The position numbers and the translations under genes were made by a program. The notes beneath the pieces are model-generated. The model searched no databases and was not told the origin of the DNA. It worked only from the letters and a program-made list of their open reading frames with translations. Source: Candidatus Saccharimonadota bacterium (GTDB taxonomy: Bacteria; Patescibacteriota; Saccharimonadia; Saccharimonadales; Saccharimonadaceae). From it: a stretch of 62,627 bases of DNA. Positions 24,912-33,674 of the stretch are shown here, piece after piece. Within the stretch, counting starts at the first letter, position 1. The number at the start of each line of letters is the position of its first letter. Where the stretch lies: positions 1 through 62,627 of the forward strand of contig JAFWOH010000027.1 in NCBI GenBank assembly GCA_017509895.1, given 5' to 3'.

Positions 24912-25586
24912 ATGAAAAAATTCTTCAAAAGAAAACCTCAGATAAAAACTTGGCAGCTCGTCCTCATTTTGATTCCCCTACTCTTTATCTCTGCCACCCT
25001 CTTTCGCATTGATCATGTCAAGATGATAGAACTAAAAAACGCCGTCGTTGCGGCGGATAAAGAGGGTGATTCCGAAAAGACTAGAGAGGCTCTAAACGAA
25101 CTCAAGAAATTTACCGAGACTCATACGGTCATTAATATTGAGGAAAAGAATGGTAATTTTGTACTCTATTTTGGTTCTGGCGAAATCTATCTCGCTAAGG
25201 AATACGAGCGTACGGCTACCGCCCTTAAAATTCAGGCTCAGGAAAACGCCGGTATCTATGCTAATCCCAATGGTAATATTTATGCCAAGGCCATGGCCGT
25301 CTGTCAGCCCCTTGCTCATCAATATGGCTGGAACTGGAACACTCCAGATTATATCGCTTGCTATCAGACCGAACTCGGCAAATATCCCACCTCCGAAAAC
25401 ATCGAATCAGAAATTAAAGTCGACCTCCCCTCCCCCTCCCTCTATCGCTACGACTTCATTTCCCCTCTTATCACCTTCACCCCCTCCAGCATTGTTGCAA
25501 TTATCACAATCATCCTCATTGTCGTTATCATCATCCGCTTCTTCATCTGGCTAACCTTAAAGATTGCTCTAAAGATTAGACGGTAG
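24912..25586 (+). CDS. Two-pass membrane protein, family unknown
   Basis: 224 aa from ATG 24912 (a GTG two codons upstream is possible). A basic start, one membrane segment at about residues 15-33 (TWQLVLILIPLLFISATLF), a ~140-aa extracytoplasmic region with a helical, coiled-coil-like first part (AADKEGDSEKTREALNELKK) and two cysteines (AVCQPLAH and IACYQTEL), and a C-terminal membrane segment of ~24 residues rich in Ile/Val. The promoter is probably TATAAT at 24874-24879. Its last codons form the outer arm of the long palindrome at 25572-25776. No function can be assigned. Confidence 0.65.
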   Translation: MKKFFKRKPQIKTWQLVLILIPLLFISATLFRIDHVKMIELKNAVVAADKEGDSEKTREALNELKKFTETHTVINIEEKNGNFVLYFGSGEIYLAKEYERTATALKIQAQENAGIYANPNGNIYAKAMAVCQPLAHQYGWNWNTPDYIACYQTELGKYPTSENIESEIKVDLPSPSLYRYDFISPLITFTPSSIVAIITIILIVVIIIRFFIWLTLKIALKIRR

Positions 25587-25776
25587 GGAGGGTATTGCAA
25601 ACAATGCGTCACTCGCCCCGCAAAAAATTGCTCATATACCAAAATCAAGTCGAGCTTTGCTTGACTTGATTTTAGTGTTTAGTTTCTCTCGTTGGGGCTC
25701 TCTTTTTAAAAGAGAGCCCCACTAAGGTAGCAGGCGGCGAGTAGCGTTTGCAATACCCTCCCTGCTGTCTAATCTT
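25572..25776 (+). repeat. Modular long palindrome, copy 1
   Basis: The outer arms AAGATTAGAC (25572-25581) and GTCTAATCTT (25767-25776) continue through three bases pairing with G-U wobbles into AGGGAGGGTATTGCAAAC (25585-25602) and its complement (25746-25763). A core follows: ACTCGCC (25611-25617) with GGCGAGT (25736-25742). Inside are two hairpins: AAAATCAAGTC... (25641-25675) and TGGGGCTCTCTTTT (25693-25706) with its complement (25708-25721). The wobbles pair only in plus-strand RNA, so the element probably acts as RNA at the 3' end of the upstream gene. The core and its flanks recur at 44044-44177. No coding sequence lies in 25587-25900 otherwise. Confidence 0.85.
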
Positions 25777-25841
25777 AATTGGAGGCTTTTTACTAAGAGG
25801 CCTAAAATTACAGTATAATTTACAATTCAAACATAAAAGTC

Positions 25842-25870
25842 TTGACAGATATTATAAGAGGCGATAAGAT
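25842..25870 (+). promoter_or_regulatory. Sigma-70-type promoter of the 25901 gene
   Basis: TTGACA (25842-25847), a 17-base spacer and TAAGAT (25865-25870). An AAGGAGG ribosome site follows just before the ATG at 25901. Confidence 0.75.
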
Positions 25871-25900
25871 ATAAATACAATATCAATTAAGGAGGAACGT

Positions 25901-26107
25901 ATGGCCTATCAGCATACAAACAGCAAAGGAATTACATATTATCTTAGGAAGTCCGAAGTGACTCTTCGCGGTGGCAAACCACAGACTATTTACTTCTTCA
26001 CTAAGACCGAAGACGGCGGCAAGGGCACTCCTTGCGATCTTCCAGATGATCGTCAGGTCAATGAAAACCCAAGGAACGGTTTCTTGACTCTCTCCAAGAA
26101 GAAATAA
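25901..26107 (+). CDS. Small conserved-looking protein, family unknown
   Basis: 68 aa, basic, no membrane segment. The sequence has an ordered small-domain look: KGITYYLRKSEVTLRGGKPQ, IYFFTKT and a C-terminal GFLTLSKKK; one cysteine (TPCDLPD). A consensus promoter (TTGACA, 17, TAAGAT), an AAGGAGG site and a strong terminator after the stop suggest a well-expressed single gene, like a ribosome-associated or nucleic-acid-binding small protein. That role is speculation; the family is not one I can name. Confidence 0.75.
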   Translation: MAYQHTNSKGITYYLRKSEVTLRGGKPQTIYFFTKTEDGGKGTPCDLPDDRQVNENPRNGFLTLSKKK

Positions 26108-26122
26108 TTTCCTATTTTAGCT

Positions 26123-26158
26123 AAAAAGAGGCCTTTCGAGCAAATCGGCCTCTTTTTA
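26123..26158 (+). terminator. Intrinsic terminator
   Basis: AAAAGAGGCC and GGCCTCTTTTT flank a 13-nt loop (about 26125-26157), ending in a T-run. It lies 17 bases after the stop of the 25901 gene. Confidence 0.9.
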
Positions 26159-26176
26159 TTGAAAAGTCTAAATATG

Positions 26177-26252
26177 TGGTGGGGGCAATTGGGTTCGAAC
26201 CAATGACCAATCGGTTATGAGCCGACTGCTCTAACCACTGAGCTATGCCCCC
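26177..26252 (-). tRNA. tRNA-Met (CAT), elongator
   Basis: The minus strand folds as a full cloverleaf of 76 nt with CCA encoded. Acceptor GGGGGCA pairs with TGCCCCC, D-arm GCTC...GAGC, anticodon loop CTCATAA, T-loop TTCGAAC. The first base pair is G-C, so it is not the initiator, which is at 37938. A CAT anticodon with C34 modified to lysidine (tRNA-Ile2) cannot be excluded from sequence. Confidence 0.93.
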
Positions 26253-26312
26253 ATATACATTATTCTACCATCTACCACCCCAAAAGTAAAACGATTATGA
26301 TATAATGAATCT

Positions 26313-26735
26313 GTGAAGGACAAGCTCCGCAAAATTAAATACAACATCAAGCACGATTTTCCCCTTGATAAATTCCTCTTTACGCTCGCGCTATTGTTTT
26401 TCGCAGTCTGTGTCTGGGGGACGATTTCGAGTGTCACGAGGAATTGGGAGCTAGAGCAGCGCCTCTCCTCGCGCAAAAAGGAGCTAGAAATTGCGAAGCT
26501 AGAAGTCGAGGCGGCCGAGCTTGAAAATACTTATTATGCCTCGGAGGAATATCAGGAGCTTTCCGCCCGCGCGAAATACAACAAGGGCTTTGAGGGCGAG
26601 ACGCTCGTCTATCTACCGAAAAATTCCGAAAAAGCTAGGACCAAGCATCAGGAAACTAAAACCGTTATTATGACCGACGAAGAAGACACCCGCACCAATT
26701 TTGAAAAATGGCTCTCCTTCCTTTTTGGCGCTTAG
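26313..26735 (+). CDS. DivIC/FtsB-like septum protein
   Basis: 140 aa, starting at GTG: TATAAT (26301-26306) ends exactly six bases before it, and there is no in-frame ATG nearby. A basic tail is followed by one membrane segment (about residues 22-42, KFLFTLALLFFAVCVWGTIS), then a coiled coil (about 46-75, ELEQRLSSRKKELEIAKLEV), then YYASEEYQELSARAKYNKGF and GETLVYLP. This last part matches the DivIC/FtsB pattern (Y-x-S-x-E-Y-I-E-x-x-A-R, then G-E-x-V). Those proteins form the FtsB-FtsL-FtsQ divisome subcomplex. It stands alone beside a tRNA; no other division gene is in the window. Confidence 0.75.
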   Translation: MKDKLRKIKYNIKHDFPLDKFLFTLALLFFAVCVWGTISSVTRNWELEQRLSSRKKELEIAKLEVEAAELENTYYASEEYQELSARAKYNKGFEGETLVYLPKNSEKARTKHQETKTVIMTDEEDTRTNFEKWLSFLFGA

Positions 26736-26807
26736 TTTGAATCTCGTATAGAAATTTCAACATCTTTTTACTTGCATTTTCATCCCGATTACGCTATTAT
26801 AATATTA

Positions 26808-28964
26808 ATGAAACTCAGAAGGTCTAAAGAAAAAATCCTGATGGCTGTTTGGGCCGTAATGGTTTTCTGCGGCCTCGCCGCCGGCATCGGCATCTTCGTG
26901 GCGAATGAGTCTATGACTTGGGCTGCTTCCGGCAGTCGCAGAAAGTATGCCAGTGATTGGGACTGGAACACTGAGAGCGTTTTGTATTTTGAAAATGGGT
27001 TGCAGGGTGCCGCCGCTCAAAACGGAAATGGGAATACTCCAATCAAATACTGGCAACCTATTGATCAACGATATGGCCTAGGTTATATGAACTTCAGTGC
27101 AAAGGCTCGTGGTATAGATCATATTTGCAGTGCAGTAATTTTCACTGCTACTTATGGTTCGAATAAAGTCAATTTAAACTTAGACCCTAAAGAAGACAAT
27201 GTCTTATATATTTTGCCTAAAATTAAATATGAAGAGCCGCATGGTGGGTCAAAGGAAGGTGAGCATAAAGAGCGTATGTGCATCTTTAAAACTGCCGAGA
27301 CCAAAGACAACACTAAAATTGCTCGTGATGATACCCACTTTATTGACCATCTTGGTGGTGCACAATCTCTTGGTGAACGCTATGATGTTCGCGAATATGT
27401 CACTTCTGCTTACGGCAAAGGTAAAAAGGGAGATGAGAGTGCTGACGGTGATTGTCCAACCATTCGTGTGAAGGGAGTTAATAATTCTACCATGAATAAT
27501 GTCATCGGTACACCGGACAGACCGCTTAATAACAATCGCCCCTATGCCTCACTTAATCGCCAATGTAGAGGGGCTACCATTCTTGAGTTCCACTTTTATC
27601 CTCAGCACACTCTTGCATATATCGACCAAGCACTTAAATTTGTCAACCTAACATATAGAAGAAAATATCACTATAAAAGTTGGTATTCGTATTCTTGCGG
27701 AACGGAAGAAAACCCTAGAACTTGCTATGATTACTATTACCGCGAAAGTTACTTATCATCTGAAAAATACAATGTCTATATAGGAAGAAACGACCCTACA
27801 TCCATAACTTATGAATGTCCCACTATGTTTGAGACTGGCTATGACGGCCATACATACCACTCTTTTTCGACTGACGATCTCAAGGGCTGCCTCGACGGGA
27901 CTTTCCAGAAATATTACCAAACTTCTTATGACCAAATCAAAGACATCAACCCGGCAAATGAAGTTGATACTAATGGCAAGATTATAAGAGCCTTGGCCGT
28001 TTATCCTCGTGGCTCAGTTTACTACGGCTCCGATCCTAATTCTAGACCATATATCCCACATGAAATCTACAACCAATATCTTAGAATACAAGAAAACAAA
28101 GTCAAAGTTCCCGGCCTTCCACAGGGTGAATTCGATGGTTTCCTAGCCGTAGACGATATTGACGGCCATAATGAGGGCTATACTCCGCTAAAAGGTGTAA
28201 ATCGAGTGTTCCTTAGCTACAATACCCGCATAAGTCGCAAGACGATACCAAGCATGTTTAAGTCGCAGAGATGGCTCAGTCTCTACAATTGTTCCTCTTC
28301 TAATCCTTTCTGTAGCAAGGAATGGTTTAAGGCCGGTAGTACTAAAAGTAGCCATTCTGAAGACAAGTCCACCTCAATCTATATGCAATATGCTTCTACT
28401 CCCGATAACCCTCTCACTCTTGCTTATTATACAAACAGCCATGCCTCTGGTATTGACTCTGACGGCATCCCGATTCTCTATGTCGTTGAAGATATTCAAG
28501 GTTACAGCGATTCTGACGGCAGTCTCGTTAAAACACTTAAAGAGAAATTAGAAATGTACAAGAAACAATTTAGGGAAATCTATGGAGAAGAGCTCTCGAT
28601 GACTATAGATATACTAAAAGGCAAAGTTCAGAATCCTTTAACCGGAGAAACCAAGGCTAGCATGCCCGATAATTTCGTCGTAAACGAGAACACCGTTTTA
28701 ATCTATTTTGAAGCAGAGAGAGGTGCACAGTATGACCCATACACGATTAGCAGAGAAATACTTGGCGACTCGTCCTATGAGATTCCATGGTATCGTGACC
28801 CTGCCTTGAAAGATTATATTGAGCCGGGTACGACAGATATACTTGGAGCCAAAACAAATAAAGAGTGGCAAAATAAAAATGTCTCAGTCTATTTCACAAA
28901 GATTAGTCGCATCGTCGACGACTATCAGAATACCTGCTATAGCAACAACATCAGCACAAATTGA
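26808..28964 (+). CDS. Large secreted protein of the pilus locus, family unknown
   Basis: 718 aa from ATG 26808 (a TATTAT/TATAAT pair at 26795-26803 sits directly before it). A signal peptide or anchor (about residues 10-35, ILMAVWAVMVFCGLAAGIGI) is followed by a Tyr/Ser/Asn-rich extracellular chain. It has several Cys pairs (SYSCGTEENPRTCYDYYY; NCSSSNPFCSKEWF) and no repeats that I can see. It is followed within 14 bases by a small membrane protein and then the 1352-aa protein and four pseudopilins. It is therefore probably a secreted component that works with a type IV pilus, such as a tip or surface subunit. Confidence 0.65.
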   Translation: MKLRRSKEKILMAVWAVMVFCGLAAGIGIFVANESMTWAASGSRRKYASDWDWNTESVLYFENGLQGAAAQNGNGNTPIKYWQPIDQRYGLGYMNFSAKARGIDHICSAVIFTATYGSNKVNLNLDPKEDNVLYILPKIKYEEPHGGSKEGEHKERMCIFKTAETKDNTKIARDDTHFIDHLGGAQSLGERYDVREYVTSAYGKGKKGDESADGDCPTIRVKGVNNSTMNNVIGTPDRPLNNNRPYASLNRQCRGATILEFHFYPQHTLAYIDQALKFVNLTYRRKYHYKSWYSYSCGTEENPRTCYDYYYRESYLSSEKYNVYIGRNDPTSITYECPTMFETGYDGHTYHSFSTDDLKGCLDGTFQKYYQTSYDQIKDINPANEVDTNGKIIRALAVYPRGSVYYGSDPNSRPYIPHEIYNQYLRIQENKVKVPGLPQGEFDGFLAVDDIDGHNEGYTPLKGVNRVFLSYNTRISRKTIPSMFKSQRWLSLYNCSSSNPFCSKEWFKAGSTKSSHSEDKSTSIYMQYASTPDNPLTLAYYTNSHASGIDSDGIPILYVVEDIQGYSDSDGSLVKTLKEKLEMYKKQFREIYGEELSMTIDILKGKVQNPLTGETKASMPDNFVVNENTVLIYFEAERGAQYDPYTISREILGDSSYEIPWYRDPALKDYIEPGTTDILGAKTNKEWQNKNVSVYFTKISRIVDDYQNTCYSNNISTN

Positions 28965-28978
28965 GAAAGGCAGACGAT

Positions 28979-29587
28979 ATGAATACGAAATCTAATTTTA
29001 AAAAAGAACCTACCACCATCATTCTCTTTTTAGCTAGTATTGCCTTAGTCTTTGCCTTCCTAGTTATAAATCTCGCCTTTCAAAAATCTGGCCCTTCGAT
29101 TAGAAACGGCGCCACCGAAGAAGAGATTAATAATTATGCCTATCAGCTCCTCGAAGCAAAGCCCGAGAACGCCCTAGGTTATCAGGAGGCCATCAAATAT
29201 TATAAGTCACAAATCTCCGCTGCGAGCGAGCCAGAACAAGTCTTCAGCCTTAAACTAGACCTAGCCAGCTTTTTTGGTCAAACTGGAGATCCGATTTCTG
29301 GCCTTACTACTTTAGAGGACATTTCGCCAGATTCGCTTTCGCCCATTGCTCGCTACTATCTCTATGCTACTTTGTCATATCTCTATGACCGCGATGGTGA
29401 TTCTGAAACCGCCACCGAATATTATCAACGCATCACAGACGAAGGTATTTATGACTATATTGCAAAACTAGATGCTGGCGAGATTGAACCAAGTTCGGTC
29501 ACTACGGAACCAACCGACCAAGATGAATCTAACGAAGACGATTGTGAAGAAGAATGTGAATCTGAGGATTACAGGGATGAGAGTTAA
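28979..29587 (+). CDS. Membrane protein with TPR-like repeats
   Basis: 202 aa. Start at ATG 28979, eight bases after AAAGG; an in-frame TTG is six codons earlier. One membrane segment (about residues 14-35, TIILFLASIALVFAFLVINL), then a helical region (about 45-165) with TPR-like phrases (YAYQLLEAKPENALGYQEAI; IARYYLYATLSYLYDRDGDS), then a very acidic tail (DQDESNEDDCEEECESEDYR). TPR proteins scaffold complexes; here it may hold parts of the secretion or pilus system. Its stop overlaps the start of the next gene by 11 bp. Confidence 0.65.
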   Translation: MNTKSNFKKEPTTIILFLASIALVFAFLVINLAFQKSGPSIRNGATEEEINNYAYQLLEAKPENALGYQEAIKYYKSQISAASEPEQVFSLKLDLASFFGQTGDPISGLTTLEDISPDSLSPIARYYLYATLSYLYDRDGDSETATEYYQRITDEGIYDYIAKLDAGEIEPSSVTTEPTDQDESNEDDCEEECESEDYRDES

Positions 29588-32500
29588 AGTCTTTAAAAGT
29601 ATTTTCATCTTTAGCCTCCTCGTGGCGGGGGTTTTTATGTCGTCAAAAGCTTCCGCTATTACCGCCTATGGCGAAAATTCGCGCGATGTTAGCCGGGCTG
29701 CCGGGGCCACGTGGTATTATTATAAAATTACCGGGTCTAATTATGGGCCTGATGATAAATTTTATGTTCCTACGGGCAGTAACAATACCAAAGTTGCCAT
29801 TCCCGCCCAGACTTGCCAAAGCTATGGTGGTTTCTGGGTTTTACTTCGCAATGCTTATGATGGCCAGCCCGCTTCCGCCATCCGGCTAAGTGACATTTCT
29901 CTAAATAGCAATAGCCTGCCGTCTAACACCATTGCTCCCCCGACCAACGTCATTCCCTATATTCCAAACTCTACTAGCGCAGTTCCGGCATCACAGAACG
30001 GTATTAGCTTCGTAATGCGCAATAAAACAATGAAAGAGGTCTTAGATATATATAATAAATATATCAACACCACGGCCGACCCGCTTGGCGGTGGCTACAT
30101 TGGAGACCTCAGTTATTTCTGCGCCAATGAGGCCGGCACCGCTCCTACTAATGTCAAAACGAACCTGGATAGCTTCTCTACCGTTACTATTGGCGAAATC
30201 ACCAGCGCACCGGTTCTAAACGGTTCCTCTTATTATGGCAGTAGTTCAAATTCTACGGTCATGGTTCCTTATGGCGAAAAAATTACCGTCACTTTTCGAT
30301 CTTATCTTGCCCGTGTCGCTTACGACTATCAGCTAAAGGGCGGCAATGCTAGCTATCAGCTTAATACCGATGGCTCGAGTAGAAGTGGCTCTGTTAATTT
30401 TAGCGATCTTAATAACGGCGATCGTCGCTGGGATATTAACGGCGTCGAATATTTTTACTCTTCGCCAATAGAAGTGACCCGGGATTTTACTATTACATCC
30501 ACTAGGACTTATTGTCAAACTATTTCTTATAATGTCGCCTACGATGCTTCCGGCAATTTGACGAGCGGTACCGGATCTAGGACATCCAGAGCCTGCATTA
30601 CCTTTTATCCAGCTCAAATGGCATCTTCCGGCAACCCAAGCGGTGGTGTTGTTACTAGTTGCAGACAAGGTGGTGATCCCAATAGCGGCAGCAATATTGC
30701 CACTGTTGGCGTATCTAAGAACGGCACCAAAGAGGTCGGCTCGGGCTTTCAGATGACTACTGCCGCCAATAAGAACGACAATATTACCATTTTTGCAAAG
30801 CCCGGGGATAGCATTCGCTTTTCTTATTCTATTTGCTTTGTTGGGCGAAAGAGCATACCAGTCAATAATCTTACAGATAGGCATTTTGAAATCTTTGCCG
30901 GCCAGGGTGGTGGTGACGACGTGGATTCTTTGCTGTTTGGAAAACAGTTTAATTTGCTTGGGCAGGGCATCGGCGTTCTCCAAAAAGCCATTAGAAATGG
31001 GAATTTTAAATTTCAGTATATTGATGAATCTGTCTTCGACAGTAGTGACTCTGATGCTAGAGATACTAAATACAAAATTACATCAGCCTCGCTTTGGAAC
31101 TCTAGCGAGAAGCAGCTCTCCTTCACTTCCCCAGACGCACGAGAAGACGCCGTTCAGCTTGCTGACAAAGGAACCGGAGAAGATAATAACGATGATGACG
31201 ACTTTGATACAGAAGATGGGGGTACTGAAAAAATTAGTTACGACTGTGAATATTATACTGGGCGCACTACAGACAATGGCGGATTTGTTATTCCCGGTCT
31301 TTTACCGGATTATATCAATCAAGACGATTCAAAGATGAAAGATGCATTAGAACATTGTAATAGCGCCAAAGCTCTCGCTTCTAGCGGTAGTAGCAATGCT
31401 TCCTATAGCGCCGTTGGTGCTACGATTGGACAAAACCTTAAATATAGTGTCAACAGCTCTAGTGGCACCGGTATCGCCATCGTTAGTAAGGGTGCCGGGG
31501 TAAAAATCCCTTATAACTACACTACTAACATTACTGGCGAAATCAAAGACCACGATACTGGCATAGTCTATCCTGGTGAAGTCGTTAAATACGACACGAA
31601 TGTCGATATTCTTCCGCGCGCCAATCAGCTCACTAGTGATAAAGAAGGAGATAACTATATACAATATGCCACTAATACCCCTCCATATACCGAGGTAGAT
31701 CTCGTCGAATTCCTGATTGAAGACAACACTAATTTAGATAGTATTAAAGATAAATTAGCTCAAGATTATAATAATTGGGATAGCCACATGGAATCAGTTT
31801 TCAGAGTAGAAAACCCTCAATGGAATGGGAATCTGCCATCTCCGAACAGCGACTCAGATGTCTGCGAGTTTTATGCTCGTATCTTAGGTAAAGATTTGAC
31901 TAGCTGCAAATCTCGGGTCGTCAAAGGAAGCGGTGCAGCCAATAAAGCGGACAGCTATGTTGGCAACCGCACTAGTGATCCGAAAGGAGAAATGGGCTAT
32001 TATAAAGCTACTGAACTGCTTACTGTTCCGGATACCATAGCCGGCTATAAATATTGTGTCGCAACGGCGATTAATTATGGTGATAGTCATGGCGTTCCTA
32101 AGGAGGGGCTTCTCAATGACAATCCAAACAGTCCCGCTTATGGCGCCAATTCCTATAGTGTCAATAGTAATTTCAGCAATTACACTAGTACCCGTTGGCG
32201 CGTCTCTAATGCCTCCTGTCGCACCGTCGCCAAAAAGCCTAGCGCTGAAATCTGGAACGGCGGTTCTTATTCCGGTGGCAACATCTGGTCGTCTGTCACG
32301 AAAAAATCCGTCAATGCCCGCCTTGGTGACCTCCTCAACGGCACACCACAAGTCGATAAGAATGACAAACGCCGAAGAGCCCCGGGCTATGCCTATTTTG
32401 GCTCTTGGGATGAATATTATGTTGTAGCGAAGGGTAGTGTCTATGGCCTCGCCTCCGCTTCCGCTCTCGGCTACACTAGTAATATCGGCCTTCTGGGTGG

Positions 32501-33635
32501 CCTCGCTTCCGACGGCTATGGCAATCCTAATGGTAAAGATTTTTGTGACCTCTCGCGTCTCACGATAGCAAATAATAACTGCAAGGAAGGCGTTGCTGGT
32601 GAGCTAAGTAAAGATCCTACCGAGCCAAATGACATCAAAAAGACCATTAAAGCCTTCTATACCCCGCCAGACACAGTAGAGCCTTCTTCTCCACCTGCCA
32701 CTATACAAGGAATCTATAATGCTATTGGTGGCTTTTCCAGTGCTAAATACTATTCTTGGCGTAATGCCCATGTCATAATGTCTTCATGGACTGGAGATCA
32801 AACCATTGGAAGCCAACTTAAAAACTGGACTTCTGGAACTGTCGTTATCAAAGTAAACGGGCATCTCACTATCGAGGATAATATCTGTATTACTGAAGGG
32901 ACTTGCTCAAGTATTTCTAATGAAAAAGATATTAACAATCTCTCTCTCGAAAACCGCAACATTAGCGCTGGTGGCTTTGACGCCGAAAATCTCTCTACCA
33001 TCCCCCAAGTCATCATCATTGCTAAATCCATCAGCATTGGCGAGAATGTTACTCAGATTGACGCATGGCTTGTTACTGACTCCGACGAAGATGGTTATAA
33101 CGGTGGCTTCATTAATACCTGTGCCGGATTTAAAACTGGCGAAACAACTATGAATACTTGTTGGCGGACTCTTAAAATCAATGGTCCCGTCCTTACTTCC
33201 GAATTGCTCCTAAATCGTACCGGTGGCGCATGGGCTGGCTATTCCGGTGACCTCGGCAGCCCGGTCTATCAATCCTTGAGAGAGAAGAAACTGGAGTGGG
33301 AAAGCTATTGTGAATTGCGAAATGGGCGAAATTACGACAAAGTTAGAAGTTGTCTCAATGAAAGAATCGATTCCGAGGTGAATGGAATGTCTATGTCAGA
33401 GGCAGATAAAACCGCCTTAAAACTCGCCTATCGTGCCGCCGACCGTTTCGGCGCTCAGGATAACACTTACTCAGTAAATGGAGCTTCCTGGCGTGACCTT
33501 ACCTGTGATGGTTCCATCACTCCCGCAGAAATCATCAATCTTAGCCCCATCGTATATTTCTGGGCCTATTCACAGTCCCAGCAGCTCGGTCAGGCGATTA
33601 TCACCTATGCTCAGGAGCTCTCTCCCCGCTACTAA
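29577..33635 (+). CDS. Giant secreted protein, probable pilus-associated adhesin
   Basis: 1352 aa. Start chosen at ATG 29577 (MRVKVFKSIFIF), because it begins the signal peptide (about residues 3-25, cleavage after SKASA); the open frame extends 35 codons further back through the previous gene. The chain is rich in Ser, Asn, Gly and Thr. It has scattered Cys pairs, an acidic patch near residue 530 (EDNNDDDDFDTEDGG), and a C-terminal region with IEDNICITEGTCSSI, VIIIAKSISIGENVTQIDAW and LKINGPVLTSELLLNRTGGA. That last block recurs in large proteins beside CPR pilin genes. It lies in one operon-like run with the four pseudopilins, so a tip or surface adhesin role is likely but inferred. Confidence 0.68.
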   Translation: MRVKVFKSIFIFSLLVAGVFMSSKASAITAYGENSRDVSRAAGATWYYYKITGSNYGPDDKFYVPTGSNNTKVAIPAQTCQSYGGFWVLLRNAYDGQPASAIRLSDISLNSNSLPSNTIAPPTNVIPYIPNSTSAVPASQNGISFVMRNKTMKEVLDIYNKYINTTADPLGGGYIGDLSYFCANEAGTAPTNVKTNLDSFSTVTIGEITSAPVLNGSSYYGSSSNSTVMVPYGEKITVTFRSYLARVAYDYQLKGGNASYQLNTDGSSRSGSVNFSDLNNGDRRWDINGVEYFYSSPIEVTRDFTITSTRTYCQTISYNVAYDASGNLTSGTGSRTSRACITFYPAQMASSGNPSGGVVTSCRQGGDPNSGSNIATVGVSKNGTKEVGSGFQMTTAANKNDNITIFAKPGDSIRFSYSICFVGRKSIPVNNLTDRHFEIFAGQGGGDDVDSLLFGKQFNLLGQGIGVLQKAIRNGNFKFQYIDESVFDSSDSDARDTKYKITSASLWNSSEKQLSFTSPDAREDAVQLADKGTGEDNNDDDDFDTEDGGTEKISYDCEYYTGRTTDNGGFVIPGLLPDYINQDDSKMKDALEHCNSAKALASSGSSNASYSAVGATIGQNLKYSVNSSSGTGIAIVSKGAGVKIPYNYTTNITGEIKDHDTGIVYPGEVVKYDTNVDILPRANQLTSDKEGDNYIQYATNTPPYTEVDLVEFLIEDNTNLDSIKDKLAQDYNNWDSHMESVFRVENPQWNGNLPSPNSDSDVCEFYARILGKDLTSCKSRVVKGSGAANKADSYVGNRTSDPKGEMGYYKATELLTVPDTIAGYKYCVATAINYGDSHGVPKEGLLNDNPNSPAYGANSYSVNSNFSNYTSTRWRVSNASCRTVAKKPSAEIWNGGSYSGGNIWSSVTKKSVNARLGDLLNGTPQVDKNDKRRRAPGYAYFGSWDEYYVVAKGSVYGLASASALGYTSNIGLLGGLASDGYGNPNGKDFCDLSRLTIANNNCKEGVAGELSKDPTEPNDIKKTIKAFYTPPDTVEPSSPPATIQGIYNAIGGFSSAKYYSWRNAHVIMSSWTGDQTIGSQLKNWTSGTVVIKVNGHLTIEDNICITEGTCSSISNEKDINNLSLENRNISAGGFDAENLSTIPQVIIIAKSISIGENVTQIDAWLVTDSDEDGYNGGFINTCAGFKTGETTMNTCWRTLKINGPVLTSELLLNRTGGAWAGYSGDLGSPVYQSLREKKLEWESYCELRNGRNYDKVRSCLNERIDSEVNGMSMSEADKTALKLAYRAADRFGAQDNTYSVNGASWRDLTCDGSITPAEIINLSPIVYFWAYSQSQQLGQAIITYAQELSPRY

Positions 33636-33674
33636 ACTCTTGAGAAAATTATTACGCTCGTGTATAATAGAAGT

